DNA of 64,000 nt from Caenorhabditis remanei (taxonomy: Eukaryota > Nematoda > Chromadorea > Rhabditida > Rhabditidae). Where the stretch lies: positions 9,238,001 through 9,302,000 of the forward strand of contig NC_071332.1 of the NCBI RefSeq assembly GCF_010183535.1, read 5' to 3'. Below, piece after piece: positions 1 to 12,311 of this stretch (positions within the stretch are counted from its first letter, which is position 1; the number at the start of each line of letters is the position of its first letter). The notes beneath the pieces are model-generated. The model did not search any database. It saw nothing but the letters and a program-made list of their open reading frames with translations, and had not been told where the DNA came from. The translations under genes and the position numbers were made by a program.

Positions 1-107
1 TTCTGATTCAAGTATTTTATAAAATGTTGTTTTTTCTTTGTTGATCTTTGCCTCAGAGACTTGGGAAAAATATTAAGATGAAAACGACGCCTTTCTTCTT
101 TTTTCAG

Positions 108-566
108 TCCGATGTAGCTTCGAAACATGCCACACAGAAAAACATGATCAGATACTTCCGTTGCATCAAAGAAATCGATAAAACCACCACTGGAATCGTG
201 AATCTTTACAACGAGGCAGCAGACGTTGTTGATAAAACTGACGAATTCAAAATCATTATCCAGGTATTATAGTTTACATAAACAAGAAATGAATGCTACA
301 TTCTATATATCTACTTTCAGTCTATGCAAACTCGTCTCTATGATCTCCATCAAAATCTTCTCACTCTCTTCAAACTTTCAATCTACAAAATTGATTTTTC
401 GGTTCGCGAGCGCAAGTATCTTGCCAAAAAAATCTTGGTCTTGGTAAAGGAATTGTGGAAAGACACAAAGGAAACAGCCGAAGGAAATCCTTTTGGTTTC
501 AATAATATTGAAAGCAAAATCGAAATTCTTGTGAAGGACACTGATGATCTCACGAAATTAATCTGA
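108..566 (+). CDS. 3' part of an unknown small charged helical protein
   Basis: Two exons can be read: 108-263 and 321-566, joined in phase 0 (CAG|gtattat ... ctttcag|TCT), ending at TGA 564-566. The start codon lies left of the window or in an exon I cannot place in the first 107 bases. The 133 residues visible are rich in Lys, Asp, Glu, Ile and Leu, have no signal peptide or membrane segment, and look mostly alpha-helical. It is the first of three tandem small genes on this strand; all three finish with a helical segment after a phase-0 intron, which hints at one family, although the residues align poorly by eye. I do not recognise the family and assign no function. Confidence 0.6.
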
Positions 567-765
567 ATTCCATTTTCTGTGATATGCATTATTTGTAGAG
601 TAACCCTCCACGTTTCTGATGAATACATATTAACCTATTCGTATTGAAATTCCCGCATTTGTGTTTGCCAATAAAGCGAGTTTGCATTGAGCGAGTTTGC
701 ACATACTTCTTTCGCAACCATCATCAAATTTCAGCAGTTTCTTTTGATATTACACGGGTTTTGAG

Positions 766-1273
766 ATGGATAGTTGTGGGAAACATAGATCAGAACTTGA
801 TGAAGTAATCTGGGAGATCAAAAAGTCATTTACTGTTTTGAAACGAGTAAGTTTGGAGAATTGCATATTTATTGAAATAATCTAGGAAAATTTAAATTCT
901 AGGTGCCGGATCTGATGGAGAAGGAGAAACAGGATTACTTGTACACGGATGATCCAGAGTATAAATCTTTATTTGATGATTGTCAGGTTAGAGATTTCAA
1001 CTGCTTTTACAGATAACTCAATTATGACTTTTACAGAAAGAACATCCTGAAATTGTTTCGAATTTCGATAAACTGAAATTGGAAGTTCGAAAAATAGTGG
1101 ATGAGAATCACAAAGTGAACAAAGCAATTCTAGAACTAGAACAACTTTTCAGTGGATTTTATGTGATGATCGGAGAGCTAGAGGTTGAACACTCTGTTCT
1201 GGAATATCGAAGAGAAATTGATAAAAGTTTCATGAAATTGTTTGAAATAGTGAAAGAATTGAATAAAGAATAA
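766..1273 (+). CDS. Unknown small charged helical protein (133 aa)
   Basis: Three exons, 766-846, 903-986 and 1037-1273, all joined in phase 0 at good donors (gtaagt, gttaga) and acceptors (tctag, ttacag). The ATG at 766 follows the upstream gene's 3' region by 200 bases. The product has 133 residues with no signal peptide and no membrane segment. It is dominated by Lys, Glu, Leu and Val in heptad-like spacing, so a helical bundle or coiled coil is likely. Single-exon readings of this locus start only at residue 70; the splice pattern gives the longer model. The family is unrecognised. It sits between two similar small genes, which suggests local duplication. Confidence 0.55.
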
Positions 1274-1596
1274 GAACAATATTTTTAATTGAATCCAGTA
1301 GGGTTATTCTCGTTCAACTATAAAATTGAAAATCGAAAATGTTGAGAATCACAAGAACTTCTTATCGCTTCTTTTTTTATATTGCTAACCTTTTGCTAAC
1401 CATTTATTTTTTGCTTCTTTTTGCTAACCTTTAGTTGTTTTCGAATCATATTGCTTCGTTTAAAATATTGACCAACGCTTTCTCTCTCTCTCTCTCTCAC
1501 TCTCTTATTCTCTTATTCTACACTCGTTTCTTTCCTTTTGATACTAGCCAATCAAATATCTCAGTTCGATTTGAAACCTGCTTTTTAAAAATTTGA
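1274..1596. other. Intergenic, with a CT microsatellite
   Basis: No coding signal. A run of nine CT units lies at 1481-1498, followed by further pyrimidine-rich sequence (ttattctcttattc) that could be promoter-proximal for the next gene. A ttgctaacc motif occurs three times between 1383 and 1436. Confidence 0.5.
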
Positions 1597-2266
1597 AATG
1601 AATGTAAGTTAATCAACGATGAAAAATGAACCAACAAAAGTTGAAAAGTTAAGAACCAAGATAACTCGGAGTTTCGTCCATTGGGAATTCTTCACAATTC
1701 TCGCGTGCAGATTCTCATTGCCGGAGAAGTGGATAGATCACAGGAGAACTTTATCAACGCGGTTTTCAATACAAAAAGAGCAGGAGAAGAGGTTTCCGAA
1801 GCCGTGAATCAGTTATCAGCTGCAGCATTTTGTTTGAAAAAAGGAGCGGCTCTATCGGAAAGGAATCGACTAATTTGCAAGGCGGGCTACAGTTTTGAGA
1901 AATGTTGTTAATAATAATAATAATTTTCAGGACAGAACCGATCATGTGAATAATCAGATTAACACTTTGATTTATTCGACAGGAAGCGTAATGAATCCTG
2001 TGGATTATCCAATTGATCAGATGACTGAATGCCACGAAGTAGCCAAGAAAATCAATGCAGCTGCTACAAAACTGAGAAACTCTCTTTCCAAGTTTGAAGC
2101 ATCTTTGAACGAAAATCCGATTGGTGACGCTCCAAATTTATTCAAGAAAGTCAAATTGAACCAAAAGAGTTTATACTCGATCGTGAGCTCATTTCCAGCT
2201 CTTTACAAGAAAAATCACAAGATGGAGGCTATAGAAAAAAGTGTTCAAAATATGGCGAACTGCTGA
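1597..2266 (+). CDS. Unknown small helical protein, start uncertain
   Basis: The body is two exons, 1711-1881 and 1931-2266, ending at TGA 2264-2266. They sit in different frames, so an intron must lie between them. No GT donor preserves the frame. The only phase-0 solution is a GC donor at 1882 (AAG|GCGGGC) with a normal ttttcag acceptor. The first exon is unclear: ATGAAT at 1597 followed by a strong gtaagtt donor would supply just two residues before the acceptor at 1710. The product (about 170 aa) is helical, Asn- and Lys-rich, without signal or membrane segments. It is the third of the tandem trio. If the GC intron is not spliced, this is a decaying copy. Confidence 0.45.
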
Positions 2267-2342
2267 TTTCACAATAAATATCTGAATTTATTAATTTTTT
2301 AATTAATCAACATTGATATTATCATAACCAAAAAATGTTTTT

Positions 2343-4415
2343 CTAATGTGAATAACAACCGATTTCTTCTGTAAAATGAGGATCTGTAGCATAATAATAA
2401 GTGATGGGACTCAATTTCTCCATCGAATTGTGTGTAGCATTCACATGAGTACACTTGATTTTCGGATGTTGATGGAATCCACATAACTGGGGACCAGGAC
2501 ATTTGATCTCTCCTATTCTACCAGAATAGTGATATCTATAGTATCTATCGTTGTAACATTTAACAACTAGATCCGTAAAATAATGAATATTTGGTAGTTT
2601 TGGGAAGATTTTTCTGATTCTCGGTTTCCTCATCATCTTTCGAAGGTCATCTTCAATATCTAAAATCGCTTTGCTTGAAATTAATGTGGCGGATGAATTG
2701 TCAAAGTAGGGTGGCTCAATCAGAATCTTGCTGCTTGGATCCTGGTCATCGCTCTAAAATTCAAAACGACCCTCTTTATCAATTGTTAATTTGTCAAACT
2801 CTTCCTCTTCAACTCACCCAAATTATTGTTTTTAAATGAGTAATAACATTCTCGGTGACTTCGTATTTCTCTAATCCGTTCGGAAGAATTGGCGGGAAAT
2901 GTATCCAAGTGTAGTTCAGATTCCGAGGATCGACCACAATTTTTCCGGTTTCTCTCTGTAGTTGAAATAAAAATTTACTGTATTCATCCTCTCGCTAACT
3001 CACTTTGTGCTTACATTCCAAACTACTGAACATTTTTTTCAGTGAGAATTTTGAGCTATCTCTAACTGTAATCGCATCATAGTTCTCCTTATGGTAGAAG
3101 ATATAAGCCAATCGCTTCTTTCCCTCCATCAATTTTTGAAACTCCTCAGCATAAGTTGGAGCAAGTTTAGGTATCAAAACATCATCCAGATCCAAAAATG
3201 TAACAAATCGAGCTGATTCCTGAAACTATTATTCAACTTTTGATCATGAACTACAGAACCTTGAACTGTAGAAGACAATCCGTTTGAGAAGCAGCTTGGT
3301 TCCTGAATTCGATCTGTCCATGAGGATCCGCAGTGGTTCGAGGAACCCCAGGGAAATCTACTTTCACCCATGGTTGAATTTTCATGTAACCCTGAAATTT
3401 TTGTTTGAAACTAAAAGAAATAAGCAAATATTTACTTCTCGTTCATATTCCTTCATAAGTTCATAGAATGAATTGACAGAACTGATGAGATACAGGTTCA
3501 TGTGGGCTCCGAATCTAAAACATTTTATGATGATCTGTGTTTTTCAGAATACAAATCTAGAACGTTTTAGATGTTTCAAACTGTCTCAAATTCATTTACC
3601 ACGCTCTCCCTTATTCTCTCACCCATAATCAATTCAACCTACTTTCTATAAATATGAACTGCGAACAAAAAGTTCTGCCATTGCTCGCTAACGAATAATG
3701 GAGATGTACAAACAACAACGTCTCGTTTTGTATAAGAAGGTATTGTGAATGGAATCTGAAAATATATCATGTGCCACGTTTCATTAATTCCTGATTTGTT
3801 TGTGTCTACCTCAGTCATCCCATTATCTCCGACCATACTGATACTTTTCACATTTGGTAGTAGTTGTACTGTAGCGAAAATTGTAATTATTTGACAAACT
3901 TCATGAGGCGTCACTCTAAAATGTAGTTTTTATTCTATAAGTTGGTAGCACGATGTTACCTGTGATACGGTGCACTAACTATAATACTAGAAGTTTCATT
4001 TTTCGCCATAATCACAAGTTCCGTTGGATTTGGTGCTAGGACTGTTTCCATTTGACTGATTGGACCTTTCACAAGATTTATACTCATGACAAGAGCGATT
4101 GCATTGTTTCCCAAACTGAATAAAATTCAACAGTAAAAAAGAGAAAAGGAAGTTGTGATGGTTACCTTTTGGAAGTAGGGTAGTAGTAGGCAGATGTGAT
4201 AAATGCTTTCAGCTCTCGACTTTTGAGAAGAGATGTTGTGGGTGCAATGAGATCATGACTGAAATGCAGAAGTGAGAATAGTTATTTAGAAAATTTACTT
4301 ACGTGACAGTAAGTCCAAAACTAAACTCAATAATTGTGATAAATGACCAAACAAAGAGTATAACGAGTAAAACTAAAACAGTGATTTTCTTAGGTCTCCG
4401 ACATAAAAGCCGCAT
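2343..4415 (-). CDS. GT92 (DUF23) family glycosyltransferase
   Basis: A multi-exon gene running from ATG 4415 to a stop at 2343-2345, with about nine introns (for example donors at 4302 and 4165). The product is a type II Golgi-style enzyme of roughly 500 aa. It has a short basic cytoplasmic tail ([10 protein letters not shown]), one hydrophobic anchor around residues 12-35, then a lumenal domain. Family hallmarks visible in order: [26 protein letters not shown], a [17 protein letters not shown] block, the acidic metal-binding type motif [10 protein letters not shown], and the C-terminal [16 protein letters not shown] region with paired cysteines. GT92 members transfer galactose or related sugars onto glycans; the substrate here cannot be read from sequence. 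The gene is complete with no visible lesion. Confidence 0.85.
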
Positions 4416-6880
4416 ATTTCTGTGTTGTCTAAGCGAGAAAAGACACGAGGAAACCACTGGAAAGTAGCAATATGAGATTGGCAAAACGAGATATTTCAAA
4501 CTTGTATTGTAGATCGAAATCTCCTACTCTTTCAATCGTTCGGACAGACGATTGAAGTTGAATTCAAAACTATTGTGAGTTTCTGTGATGTTTTACGGAA
4601 TTAATTCAGAAATGAAGTTGATTATTCAGAAGGAAAGAAAATATTTGCGTTGGAAGATGACCCAGCGAAGTTAAACAATTTGGAAAGAATAAACTATTTT
4701 TAGCTATCATGAGTCCTTAAAAATGAGAGAAAGTTATTTTTAATTTTTCGTTTTGATAGTATGAATCACAAAAGCTGCATATACTTCCTGCACTTAGAGA
4801 CATTTTCTGTCTGACACTCAAAAGACACTGATTGGATAATTACTTTTAAATATTTCTAGAAAATTGAACCAATTTTGTTGTCTGGAGGAAAGAATCCTTT
4901 AAAGTTAGCAATTTTCAGAATTATGTTCTAGTACTTCTTTTGGATATTGCTATTCCACCCACTACTGGACACATCATAGCTAGATCTTTAGCTTTGGCAA
5001 ATTAGAGCATCAATATCTTCACTCTGCACCCCAATTTCTTGCAAACTTTATGTTCCATCTAAAACTCTCTACGACACATCGTTCTTGACACCTCCAAAAT
5101 CTAGGCTCATCCGTTGGTATCCGATTCCTGACGTCTCTAAATTTGTAAATAAAATTTAAACCCACAATGTCAATCTGTTTGCGCTCACAAATCTGTAAAT
5201 CATCAGTTTTCGGTCTGTGGTTGGACCCATCTCTTGTCTATAAAAATCTCGTTCAATTGACTCACAAGATTCTTGAAGAAGTATGAATCCAAGCACGTCA
5301 TTTGCACACATTTCCTGTCTGATTGCCTATATGTTTTTCCTAGAGGACGCCGTTTAGAAAGTGTGCATTTTTTATTCGTGGGCTCTCTGAAAAGTTGTTA
5401 TGCTTTTTTCTCTTATAAAAAATATCCCATGTCTGATGAGTTTAATTTGAATAGTACGCCCACATATCCAGATCAAAAGAATAATTGGAAAATAATGATA
5501 TGGTTTTGTTTTGTTTTTTCTTGATACACTTCTGAGAAATTGTGTGATATTTATGTACCATTTCTGTGATTATTTTTATCCTCCGAACAAGAAGATAAAT
5601 TTTTAGTTGTCGTAAACATGCATTCATTGAATAGAGTTTACGAGTAAGATCAAAATTTTGACAATAAAAGAATTTTCCCAATTAAAAAAAGTGTCTAAAA
5701 CTGTCAAATGTATAATAAACTAACTGAGAATTTCTTGAGACATCCAAAAATACATTTTCCTGTGCTGATTGAGATTTAAATTTGGGTCAAGAAGCCCTTC
5801 AGACCTTCTCTCCTATCTTCTGCAGACTCGTTTCTGACATTTTCAGCTCTGCAAGGATTCAGTTAAACCTTTCCACTTGACCTACTTTTTTCCAGTCTCA
5901 TTAAATATCCGTGCGTGCTCGTCTACTTGTTTATCTTTTATGTTGAATAATTATGCAAGACTTATTTTGAATTGGAATGGCTCCTTCGCTCCAAAATAAT
6001 TCAATTGAGCTCCATGTCCATTTTTCGAATTTTTATTCATTGAAATTTAATTCACTTATACGATTGAGCATCTTTCTTCCCCTCCGCTTAATCCTGTCAT
6101 TTTTGAGTGCCCTAATTTTTTCTTATGAACATGTTTTTGGTCGCTTCTTCTCTTCATCTCCATCCAAAATGCCTGAAATTGAATTGCAGAAAGACATCTT
6201 TCCTCTCCCCCTTTCTTTATTCCAAAACTGAGTCATCAACACAATTTCCGGACAACTCTTATTTCTCCAATGAAACGTTGTCTTTCTCACTTTTTCTTTC
6301 TTCTCATCATCTTTTGAGTAAATGAAAGGATTCAAACTATTTCTTATTTCTACACCTACTCCCCCTCCGACTACTACTTTTACACATCAATGTTCTCTCT
6401 TTTCGAGAAGACGTTGACTGGAAATCAACATTTTGAGAAGTCTTACAATTCAAAGATTTTAATCTTGTACCACAGGAAGAGACTGCCGGATATTCCGAGA
6501 AAAATCAAAAGATGATTACGAGAAAGAGTTAAGAATGTCTGATTCCAGTGTTTTTCTGAAATTCGTAGTTTTTCGAGTGGAGCACCCGTTCCGTGATAAA
6601 ACGACGACACGGGTCACTGATTTCGTAGTCAAAGATTATCCCAGTGTTAAGAAAAAACCGTTTAGTTCACTATAATCCGTTCTGATTTTACATCACTTTT
6701 TGACCACAAATTTGAGTCTCATTCATCCCAGTTGCACGCCTTCTTTCTCTTTCATTCTGGATGCTTTTCATTATTCGTCCGTATTATTTTTTATCATCAA
6801 ATATCCATTCTACTTTATTTATCTTCTTTTTTTTCATCAATCTAATGGAAAGTTGTTATAATTTTCAGCAAAAAACAGGA
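4416..6880. other. 2.5-kb intergenic region
   Basis: Divergent spacer between the glycosyltransferase (-) and the srt receptor (+). Only short unspliced reading frames occur, with no family signature. The part from 5,800 to 6,500 is pyrimidine-rich on the + strand. The last 120 bases before 6881 are T-rich and end in aattttcag, an acceptor that could take a trans-spliced leader or join a 5' exon of the srt gene. No repeat or RNA gene was seen. Confidence 0.5.
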
Positions 6881-8461
6881 ATGAACAGATTTTTGTATTA
6901 TGGGTGGTCTGCAGAATCTATTCCCGGATACAATTGTACTGATTACAAGCCGTTAGTTCCGAATCCAAACGTAAACGTTCTCGGAGGAGCACTAGATGTT
7001 GCATACGGAATCATTGTAATTGTAAGTTGATTTTTTAAAAGAAACCTATAAAATTCTGTTATTCTATTCAGTTTTTGTACGCACCAACCGTTGTTGTTTT
7101 CCACAGACAATCAAGACTGGCATGCTTCAAGATCATGTTTTTTCTGGGTCTTTTCGATATTGGAGCTATCAGTGAGTTTTCATTTAAAAGTTTTCGAAAA
7201 TAACTATTTAGAAAACAATGGTTTTGAAAGAAAACTTGATAAAAATGGTTAAACATTTCTAATTTTCAGTGATAAACTCGCTTGTTACTGGATTCCTTCT
7301 GATGAACGGTGCTTCCTATTGCGACTATCCAAACTTCATTTACATATCTGGATCCATCGGTCTCGGATGCTGGTGCAGTGCTTGTCTTACTTGCCTTGTT
7401 CTAGCTCTGAACAGAATCCTCGACATGGTTTGTCCTCTCATGGTCAAAATTTATTTCCGTGGCTACCGTACTTGTGCAGTTCTTATGGCTCCAATTCTCT
7501 ACGGGTTCTTTTTCTTTCTGTTCACTTCACCAATAATATTCTCTGCTGAACATCAAACATGGTTTTTCGATCCGAGAACAATGAAAGGACACTTCAAGGA
7601 CTACACAAATATCCCTCACACAATCAACAATTTCTCGTTGGTTTTCTTGACGTGCTTCCTTTACATCTTCTTTTGTTTAAAAGTGCGGAGCCAATTTCGA
7701 AAGAGCTTCAGACCAAAAAGAACTGCCAGACAGCGTCAGGTGAGCGATCAATTTTTGCTCTTGGTGGTCATGAGTGGGGAGCTAATCTCTTTCTTTTAGA
7801 TCTTCTTGCAATCCACTCTTCTTTGTCTCATACACTTATCCGCCTCCGTTCTATACGTCATTATGCAGTTTGTTGAAATGCCAAAGTTCTTTACGATCCT
7901 TTCTCAATACTTATGGCAGTTGGCACAAGGTAAACCAGGAAGAAAATTATATTGGGGGATCTGATCTAGTTCCTAGGTCACAATTACTCATTTTTTGGAC
8001 GTCAAGAAAATAAAACTGTTAATATTTTAAACCAAGATCATCCTATAATAATACAATGATTCAATGTAATCTCTAGCTGACCTCGCAAACGTAACATCTG
8101 TTTTTATTTTCAGGATGTCCTGTCATAATCTACCTCTTATTCAATCGGAAAGTTCGTGCTGCTTTGTTAGTTTTCATGACTTCCTCATCACAGGTAATCG
8201 GCTACAGATTTTCATAGTTTGTGCCCCGACTAATCTTCTTCCTTTCTTCAGGATAAATCTTCGAACTATATCCGAAAAAGTGCTGACAATCGAATGATGT
8301 TGTTGCAATTGACTCCGAGTCAAAACACGACGACTGCAGTGAGAAAATTAACAGAAAACGACAACTATTTGCAATGCAAAATACATCTGACACAAGGAGA
8401 ACCACAAAAGCAAGAGGAAACGATACAAGACAGAGCTGATACCGAGAAACGGGAACTATAA
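6881..8461 (+). CDS. Serpentine receptor class T (srt) chemoreceptor
   Basis: Six exons: 6881-7021, 7072-7171, 7270-7739, 7800-7929, 8114-8193 and 8252-8461. Phases agree throughout, giving 376 aa. I chose ATG 6881 because the preceding ttttcag looks like an acceptor and the start (MNRFLYYGWS) fits the srt amino terminus; an upstream in-frame ATG at 6845 is possible. Srt features seen: the FKIMFFLGLFDIGAI segment, a GCWCSACLTC loop before LALNRILDM, YGFFFFLFTSP, and WFFDPRT. Seven membrane segments are plausible, followed by a polar tail of about 70 residues. This class encodes orphan G-protein-coupled receptors expected in chemosensory neurons. No lesion is visible. Confidence 0.85.
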
Positions 8462-8481
8462 TTATATTTTCATCTCAATTT

Positions 8482-8497
8482 CCCCCCCCCCCCCCCC
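8482..8497. repeat. Poly-C tract (16 nt)
   Basis: An uninterrupted run of 16 C lies 20 bases after the srt stop codon, in its probable 3' UTR. Its length is likely to vary and is a spot for sequencing error. Confidence 0.9.
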
Positions 8498-8677
8498 ACT
8501 TTCCATTACACGTATACTTTTTATCATGTGCATAAAACCTGTTTTCTGAATAAACTAGACCGGTTTCATCCCTAGAGACTTTTTCATCTACGAACATTCG
8601 ATCATCAGATTTCTAGACAAACCTCTACTCACGCGTGTTTTGATTGTTCACTCTTCATATTTTGTTGAGGTTTCGAA

Positions 8678-10284
8678 ATGCTTCTTATGCATTATTTCAA
8701 TCGAACTTACTTTGAAACGGAGACTAATCAATGGCCATTATTTTCTTTTATATTCAAAATAGAGATTGGTGTTATCTTCATGAAGTATGGGTTTATTCAT
8801 TGATGTATTTTGTAAAGAGAAAATAAAAGCTTTCAGCATTTTACATACGATGGTGTTCTATTGGATCAATATCAATTCAAAACAATTTCACACGAACTGG
8901 ACCAATATTATGAGTATTCTCTACATTCAGCATATTGTAGCAGATATTGGATGGATTGGACAAAGAGTTCTTTTGGTCAAAAATAACTTTATAGGTATCG
9001 TATCGCATTAGAGACATCTTTTTGTATCTTAATGCTGGTTCTGAAAACCTAAGTTAAATATATAGAAGTGCAGATACTGTCATACTAAAAACAATTTCAC
9101 AATTTCCGTTTGACTTTCTGGTTTAGAACAGAAACGTCTCAACGTACTCTATTTTAACTTTTGGAGAACTAATTTGCTTTCGCTTCAGAAAACTGTACTT
9201 TTAGAATACCCCCCCATACCTTCTAACTAAAAATTTATTGGAATAAAAAACTTCTAATCCTGGAAATTTCAGATCCATTCGATTGCCAAATCTTCATATA
9301 CCTGTCCTATATCCGTGCGTTCTGTCTCTTTCTTGGTCTTTCCATTCTTCCTTGTTTGATCATTGAAAGATTCTATGCCACTCTCAGACTGTCTGATTAT
9401 GAATCACAACCAAGAGTGCATATTTTTTATAATCTCCTCTTTCTTCTCATTGTTATCGGAAGTTTCACGTCTTACTCATATCACAAGTGTAAGTAATTAA
9501 CATTTGAGTAATCTCTAATATATATTTTTGAGTTTCAGATGAGTCAAGTCTTGAAATTTTCATATTCGTTATGACCTTCTGCTCCTTGGGAATACTGGTT
9601 TGTTAAATGTTTTATTTGACGTCATTGACAAGCTGTTTTCAGGGAAATATTATACTGTTGAACATCAACATAAAATATTTCAATGAAATGGGAGAAGCAT
9701 CTTTGAAAGCGAGGTATCAAATCGCTGAAAATATAAATGTTTGTCGCCTTGTAAATGGAATTGTTTTCTCAATGGGAGGGTTCAATGGATTGATTTGTAT
9801 GACAATCATCATGAATAATTTTGGTCTCTCAACTCGAACTGCAAGTCTTTCTGTATTTGCATTCGATATTTCTGCGTTAATGTGAGATGATCAAATGTGA
9901 TTTGAGTAGACCAGAATATTCGAATGTTTTCAGATACAGTACCGTTTTTCCCTACGTATGCATGTACTACTGCAAGAAATGGAGATCTACTTTTATGAGA
10001 CTTATGGGATCTGTGAGTTTCAACAAAATCACCTATTTGTACTTGCCGTTATTTTTCGGTTGATTGAACTGAATTGCTTGCAAAATTCTTAATGCGATCG
10101 TACTTGATATGTTAGATAGATTTTATTTCAGTTTTCGCGTCAAAATCGTTCAATTCAACCATTTACAACACCCGTATCTGGAGCAATTAAAAATGGAATC
10201 GTACTGAAAAATACATTTGGTCAAGTGATGACAAACTTCTCGTCGGATATGTACTTCCAGCAACTACAGCAAAGTTGGAATTAA
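8678..10284 (+). CDS. Serpentine receptor class E (sre) chemoreceptor
   Basis: Seven exons: 8678-8784, 8837-8994, 9273-9488, 9539-9597, 9643-9881, 9934-10012 and 10132-10284; all phases agree, giving 336 aa, near the usual sre length. The first exon is easy to miss: it carries the N-terminal Asn/Trp segment and the first part of TM1, and joins by a 52-bp intron in phase 2. Sre marks include SYIRAFCLFLGLSILPC, the IERFYAT...DYES motif after TM3, and the KARYQIAENINVCRL segment before TM6. The product is an orphan 7TM receptor, probably neuronal. It lies in tandem behind the srt gene, same strand. No stop or frameshift was found. Confidence 0.85.
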
Positions 10285-11012
10285 GTTGAATGCGATATTT
10301 CACACTGCATAATATCCAATGAAAAGTTTGTAACTTGAAAATCTGCTGAGGCCAAGCCTCTGTTCTACAAAAAAAACAGAAACTATTTTCTTAATGGGAA
10401 AACACTGTTGCAGCTGGTAACCAAAGACATCACTCCCGTACAGTTTTTGAGCATCAGTGGGACTCAGAAAGATTATTTTGGTAGTTGGTCCCTTTATCAG
10501 TTTTCAAATTTCCCAACAGCCTCACTTAAAATAAGCCCGACCCCACACTTCTTTTCCTGAATACTAGATGTTACAATTCGCACCGTGAGAAATCCGAAAA
10601 TGTAAACCAATTTGAGTTGATTGAAACACTTTCAAAAACGTGTATATCCGGAATACTTCGTGCACTTGGCAACTTTCACATCTTGCACCGAAACTAGAGT
10701 TTTCTTGTTTCGTTGGATGATCAGAAACCTCCGTCTTGGCACAAATAAGAACTTTTTGTTTTGTTGAAAAGTCTTATAAATTCTCGTCAGGGTATATGAG
10801 CTCATCATCTTTGCACACATCAACCGGAATTCCTAGAACGATATCTCTTAACTCATCATGAATGTTTTTCAGAGATCCTCTTCTCTTATATAATCATAAA
10901 TCTCCAAAAGGTTCCGGAATTTTACTAAAATAATAGAAGGAGGATCTGATATCCTTTTTTCCTTCTTGGTATCCATTGTGACTGCATAATAATATCAAAA
11001 CAACTTAGGCTC
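10285..11012. other. Intergenic
   Basis: No gene supported. A 63-codon minus-strand frame at 10632-10823 has no family features. The right edge holds the promoter of the next srsx gene. Confidence 0.5.
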
Positions 11013-11241
11013 TATAAAAAGAAGGAAGGTGATTGAGGTTATCATTCAACGTCAAGGATCGTTAGCCAGCAATTCAGGTGAGTGTCTGAAGAAGATGCTA
11101 GTTGGAACTTTTGAGTTTGTCTGGTATCAAAAGAACATTCATTTATGAAAAGTCGGTATAAATAGACTATTCAGATTTGATGAGTCGTAGGTGACCGAGT
11201 TTTGTTTGAGTAACTGAGATGACACGTATTGATGATTCAGA
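11013..11241 (+). promoter_or_regulatory. TATA box and 5'-UTR intron of first srsx gene
   Basis: TATAAAAA at 11013-11020 is followed about 30 bases later by a stretch ending AATTCAG|gtgagtg at 11077, a strong donor. The matching acceptor gattcag ends at 11240, one base before the ATG codon at 11242. This supports a short non-coding first exon (about 11045-11077) and a 163-bp intron in the 5' UTR. Confidence 0.6.
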
Positions 11242-12311
11242 ATGAGTACGATTGTGGAGATGATTAATCAAATTTTCATTGCAACTGAGATAGTTCTCTT
11301 CAATGTGTTGGGACTATTTGGAAATATCAACTTCCTGTGTCTGACCTACACAAAACCAGCACTCCGCTCAAAGTCTTGTTAGTTGTTTGTAAGCAATCGA
11401 GATTTACCGAATTTCGAAATTCAGCTTACATCCAGTGTGCTCTGAGCGTTTCACACATTTTCTGTCTCCTGTTTGAACTTCCCAATGCAATTCTTCTATT
11501 CACTGGCATCCAGTTGAAACGAAATGTCTGCTTCCCTGCAATTTCCACGTATATTTTCTTCATGTGTGCTCAAGCTGTCATTATGCTTATGCTCGTTGTC
11601 GATTTGTTCATAATCGTCTTCTTCACAACATTGTAGGTTTTAGTAAGTGAAGTACCAGAAACGACTTCCGATATTTCAGCTATCGTCGAATAGACAACAA
11701 GACCTATACATTCCTGATGCTTCTTGTTCCTCTTATCTATGCTTCATTCACTGTCGCATGGGGATTCGTAATGATGGACGATGAATTGGTCATTTTTTGT
11801 AATCCACCTATCAGTCTTCATCCGGTTGTCAGTAGATGGTGGTCAATGTCAAATGTTGCGTTGAATTCTGTTACACTTTGCCTTTTCCTCTTTTTGATTA
11901 TCATTTTCCATTGCAGAGGTAGAGCTAATATTTCAGACATTACAAAGCCTCAATTTTACAGGAAAGAAGCAAAAGAGTGACACTCGAAAACTCATGAAAC
12001 GTCTGAAAGTGTCCGTAGTAGTATTCGTATTCTCATGGTACATGTGCACTCTCGGCGTCGATATGTTTGTGGCCATCGGACTCACTGGCTCGGTTCTTGT
12101 CTTCTTCCAGAGTAATATGGTTTTCTTCGCTCTTCTCTGTTATACTCAACCGTTCTATGTGATGCTCTGGAGATCATCAGAATACCGAATTGCGTTTGTT
12201 GAAATGTGGAGTTTCTTGAATTGTGTCAAGTCTCTCAAATCGAAGGCATGGTTGGAAAGAACTACGAGAGCAACAACTGTCGTGTCGACAATCGACTCGT
12301 CAAAGCAATAA
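11242..12311 (+). CDS. Serpentine receptor class SX (srsx) chemoreceptor
   Basis: Coding exons 11242-11377, 11425-11632, 11680-11918 and 11962-12311 (136, 208, 239 and 350 nt) give 310 aa. Srsx signatures: GLFGNIN in TM1, RSKSYIQC after the first intron, YIFFMCAQAVI in TM3, MMDDELVIFCNPP in the second outer loop, RKLMKRLKVSVVVF before TM6, and SNMVFFALLCYTQPFYV in TM7. The exon lengths are identical to those of the next gene, so the pair is a recent tandem duplicate. Expected role: an orphan sensory GPCR in the plasma membrane of neurons. Complete and without lesions. Confidence 0.9.
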
